Assembly (NCBI GenBank): GCA_039588215.1
Contig: JBDHAD010000003.1
Location: forward strand, 14,771 to 78,770
Reading direction: 5' to 3'
DNA from: JBDHAC01 sp039588215
Lineage (GTDB): Bacteria > Gemmatimonadota > Gemmatimonadetes > Palauibacterales > Palauibacteraceae
Length of the DNA: 64,000 nucleotides
Shown here: in pieces, positions 61,559-64,000 of the stretch
Numbering within the stretch: the first letter of the stretch is position 1
Layout: every line of letters begins with the position of its first letter
The notes under the pieces: model-generated
The model's input: the letters and a program-made list of their open reading frames with translations, nothing else
What the model was told of the DNA's origin: nothing
The model's database searches: none
Position numbers and translations under genes: made by a program

Positions 61559-63100
61559 TCAGAGCTCGAGCAGGCACCAGTCCTTCGTGACGGGTACGGT
61601 CCCCATCTGACGCCCCTTGGCCTCCGCCACCAGGATGTTGTTCGAGTGATTGAGCCCGAAGCCGTTCTCGGGGTCGTACAGCCCCGGCTCGTTCGAGAAG
61701 TGCATCCCCGGCTGCATCACCGTGTAGTCACCGAGCGCTTGATATGGCGGCTGGTGCCCCTCCATCCCCTCGCCGTGCCCCGGACGGTGGTAGATGAGGT
61801 GGGCGCACTCGTTCGCGACCTGGTGGTCATGGACCGCTTTCGCGACGTTCGAGCACGTGTTTCCGGCACGGGATTCCTCCGCCTGGATCTCGTACGAGCG
61901 GGTGTGCACATCCCACACGTGCTCCTGCCATTCGGTCCACGGCGCGATCAAGAAAGAGCGATACTGCTCGCCGCCGTAGCCACCGACCCGCACCACGCCT
62001 GCGAGCTGTAAGGCATCGCCGCGCTGGATCTTGCTCCAATACTGCTGGTTTGGGTGCGGGTAGGCGGTCGCCTGCCCGGCCCGGCACCCGATCCCGATAT
62101 CGATCCCCACCGCGTTGTGCGGCTCGCCCTCCTGGGGGATGTCCTGCATGATCCGGTTCAGGCCCCACAGATGAGCGGCGTTGCCGAGCTCCCAATCGGT
62201 CGTGCCGAGACCGCGCTCCAGCAGGTAGTTGCGCGCGAAGGCGTGCGTCTCGGACCAGTAGTCTTCCGCGAGCTGGGTGAGACGGTTCTCCATATCGTCC
62301 TTCACGATCCGCGCGCGGATCATGATGTCGTAGATGTCCACGAACCGTGCATCGGGCATCGCGCTCGCCATCGCGCCCCAGGATCCCCCTTCGGGCCGCC
62401 CGGGCGTCGGCGTCTCGATGTCGCCCCACATGTCGAGGCGGTCCGAGTCCTCCTGACCGGGGAGGATGCCGATCTCGGCCAGGCTCCCGCTGTCGATACC
62501 GACCACGCCGTCGCCGTACCCGAGCCCGGCGAGCGTCTCTCCCCACCACCGGTGGATGTTGACCGTGGGGCCCTGTAGCACCTGTCCCTCGTTGGGGAAC
62601 CCCCCGCGCGCGTGGTGCCAGTCGAAGTAAGCGGCCGATTCGGTGCGCCACCAGCTCGCGACCAGCTCCTCGTCGAGGTACGGATTCAGCCAGATCAACG
62701 CCTCGTCGTCATCCATTGGGAGGAAGCACGCGAAACGACGCTCGGTGGTAGTGTGGATGAGGCCGGTCGCGTAGATGATGTTCCACCGGTTGGTGAGGAA
62801 GATCCCGTTGGTCACGCCGCGCCGCCGCGCCTCCTCCTTGAGCTGCTTGACCTTTGCCTTGTGCCAGGAGAGCGGCAGCCGGTGAAAGTCGGCGGGCTCG
62901 GGGAGCTCTGGCTTTCTTCGAGCCTGCTCGCGCCGCAGGAGCACGAAGCTGTCCGTGGCGGCTTCGGCACGGGCCATCGCGGTCTCATCCGGCCATACCT
63001 CGCGCGGGCCGATGATCGAGGGGGCGAGGAACCCGGCACCGGCGGCCCCCAGGAGACCGCTGCCCGAAGTCGTGAGGAACTCGCGGCGATTCCAGGTCAT
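61559..63100 (-). CDS. Tat-exported M24-family protein lacking several metal ligands
   Basis: 513 residues. The N-terminus NRREFLTTSGSGLLGAAGAG is a twin-arginine signal, so it is exported folded. The C-terminal half has the pita-bread fold of prolidase and aminopeptidase P: GHGEGMEGHQPP and SNEPGLYDP are well kept. The two Asp ligands of active enzymes are replaced, since the strand reads LQLAGVVRVGGYGGEQYRSF (Ala and Glu in their places), and the final Glu is Ser in GLNHSNNILV. It may be a metal-free, creatinase-like enzyme or a binding protein. ATG 63100 has GGAGGGA ahead. Confidence 0.85.
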   Translation of the reverse strand: MTWNRREFLTTSGSGLLGAAGAGFLAPSIIGPREVWPDETAMARAEAATDSFVLLRREQARRKPELPEPADFHRLPLSWHKAKVKQLKEEARRRGVTNGIFLTNRWNIIYATGLIHTTTERRFACFLPMDDDEALIWLNPYLDEELVASWWRTESAAYFDWHHARGGFPNEGQVLQGPTVNIHRWWGETLAGLGYGDGVVGIDSGSLAEIGILPGQEDSDRLDMWGDIETPTPGRPEGGSWGAMASAMPDARFVDIYDIMIRARIVKDDMENRLTQLAEDYWSETHAFARNYLLERGLGTTDWELGNAAHLWGLNRIMQDIPQEGEPHNAVGIDIGIGCRAGQATAYPHPNQQYWSKIQRGDALQLAGVVRVGGYGGEQYRSFLIAPWTEWQEHVWDVHTRSYEIQAEESRAGNTCSNVAKAVHDHQVANECAHLIYHRPGHGEGMEGHQPPYQALGDYTVMQPGMHFSNEPGLYDPENGFGLNHSNNILVAEAKGRQMGTVPVTKDWCLLEL

Positions 63101-63252
63101 CGTTCCCTCCTGCGGCAGGTCATTTGGCTTGCGACGGGTCAGCGTCCGACGATCACAACATCAAGGCGTGGTCGGAGAGGGGCAAGCGGCAGGCTGGTCG
63201 AGCCGGCCTCTCCGCGATGAGTGGAGCGACCGACCCGTCGATACGGACTGCT

Positions 63253-64000
63253 CTACAGCTCCTTCACCTCGTCGATCATGCGCTGGATCGCGACCGAGGC
63301 GTCGCCGAAGAACATGCGGTTGTTCGGTTTGTAGAACAGCGGGTTGTCGATCCCCGCGTACCCCACGCTCAGGCTGCGCTTGATCACGATCGACGTCTTG
63401 GCGCGGTCGCACTCGATGATCGGCATGCCGGCGATCGGGCTCGTGGCGTCGTCTCGCGCGAGCGGGTTCACGACGTCGTTCGCCCCGATCGTGACCGCCA
63501 CGTCCACGTTCTCCATATCGGGGTTCACGTCCTCGGGCTCGTACAGCTGGTCGTACGGCACGTTGGCCTCGGCGAGGAGGACGTTCATGTGTCCCGGCAT
63601 ACGACCCGCGACCGGGTGGACCACGAACTTGACCGTCACCCCCCGTGCCGTGAGCAGGTCCGCCAGCTCGCGGACCTTGTGCTGCGCCTGGGCCACCGCC
63701 AACCCGTACCCGGGGACGAAGATCACCTGCGAGGCGTACCCGAGCAGCATCGCCGCGTCGTCGCCCTCGATCGGGATGGCGACTTTCTCGCCCTCTTCAC
63801 CCGCCTTGGTGGTCTCCATCCCGACGCCGAAGGCGCTGAACAGGACATTCGGCAACGAGCGGTTCATGGCCCGGCACATGATGCTGGTGAGGATCAGCCC
63901 CGAGGCACCGACCAGCGCACCGCTGATGATCAGCGCGTTGTTGTCGAGAACGAACCCGGCCGCGGAGGCGGCGAGCCCCGAATACGAGTTCAGAAGCGCG
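63253..64000 (-). CDS. pntB: NAD(P) transhydrogenase subunit beta, 5' end beyond window
   Basis: The frame is open to the right edge, giving about 248 C-terminal residues. Membrane segments (GFVLDNNALIISGALVGASG) lead to IMCRAMNRSL, the junction to the NADP-binding domain III. That domain has VIFVPGYGLAVAQAQHKV (dinucleotide loop), FVVHPVAGRMPGHMNVLLAE, VTIGANDVVNP, and RSLSVGYAGIDNPLFY with NRMFFGDA, all typical of PntB. The enzyme couples proton entry to NADPH formation in the inner membrane. The pntA gene is not in view and would lie to the right. Confidence 0.95.
   Translation of the reverse strand, partial: ALLNSYSGLAASAAGFVLDNNALIISGALVGASGLILTSIMCRAMNRSLPNVLFSAFGVGMETTKAGEEGEKVAIPIEGDDAAMLLGYASQVIFVPGYGLAVAQAQHKVRELADLLTARGVTVKFVVHPVAGRMPGHMNVLLAEANVPYDQLYEPEDVNPDMENVDVAVTIGANDVVNPLARDDATSPIAGMPIIECDRAKTSIVIKRSLSVGYAGIDNPLFYKPNNRMFFGDASVAIQRMIDEVKEL

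Noticed and set aside
1..64000. Mobile elements or phage islands
   Set aside because: No transposase, integrase, terminal repeats or tRNA-flanked insertion was seen; gene content is chromosomal and uniform in composition.

Overview
The window is about 66% GC and is gene-dense, with 47 protein-coding genes that I can support. No rRNA, tRNA, CRISPR array, insertion sequence or phage gene was seen. The gene families point to the phylum Gemmatimonadota (inference, moderate confidence). The clues are an ECF sigma factor of the TIGR02999 type next to a Ser/Thr kinase with a TPR-like tail, a SusC/RagA-type receptor, a large VPS10/BNR-repeat secreted protein, a Tat-exported M24-family protein, an AmgK-RapZ fusion with MurU, and an FtsE-FtsX-EnvC cluster.

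Layout. (1) 1-8.8 kb is an exopolysaccharide or envelope-glycan locus: a GT4 glycosyltransferase, a Gfo/Idh-SDR fusion, a GT2 membrane glycosyltransferase, a Wzc-like tyrosine autokinase and UDP-GlcNAc 2-epimerase. (2) 9.2-13 kb holds a cytoplasmic two-component pair (sigma-54 activator and soluble histidine kinase) and a methyltransferase. (3) 13.1-20.6 kb holds a small DUF2281-like protein, guaB, an MltD-like transglycosylase, a PHP phosphoesterase, a nucleotide-sugar dehydrogenase, a second transglycosylase and moaC. (4) 20.8-33.5 kb on the minus strand is one long, tightly packed run: DUF58, BatA-like, mfd, surA-like, pdxA, ftsE, ftsX, envC-like, holB. (5) 33.7-43.6 kb on the plus strand holds an M28 peptidase, YtxH, a BrkB/YihY protein, smpB, a cell-wall amidase, pyrK, pyrD and a SusC-like receptor. 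(6) 43.7-49 kb holds a TPR Ser/Thr kinase and its ECF sigma factor, divergent from two small lipoproteins. (7) 49-58 kb holds amgK-rapZ, murU, DUF2784, DUF72, rhomboid, acyl-CoA dehydrogenase, EgtD-like and UMF1-type MFS genes. (8) 58-64 kb holds the VPS10-like protein, the M24-family protein and the 3' part of pntB.

How it works together. Envelope construction and turnover dominate: glycan synthesis, peptidoglycan cleavage, the FtsEX-EnvC-amidase division system and peptidoglycan sugar recycling by AmgK/MurU. The most distinctive signals are sequence-level. First, an identical promoter-like element (ATGAGGGG, 12 nt, CCTTCGTA) occurs three times, each time upstream of a gene for an exported protein, and two copies lie beside an ECF sigma gene. 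Second, a 17-bp tandem repeat appears to have pulled apart an ATGA overlap between pdxA and ftsE. Third, pyrK, the BrkB gene and mfd have family-like N-termini that extend upstream of any ATG, GTG or TTG, which suggests CTG or ATT initiation, in two cases with the CTG overlapping the previous stop as CTGA.
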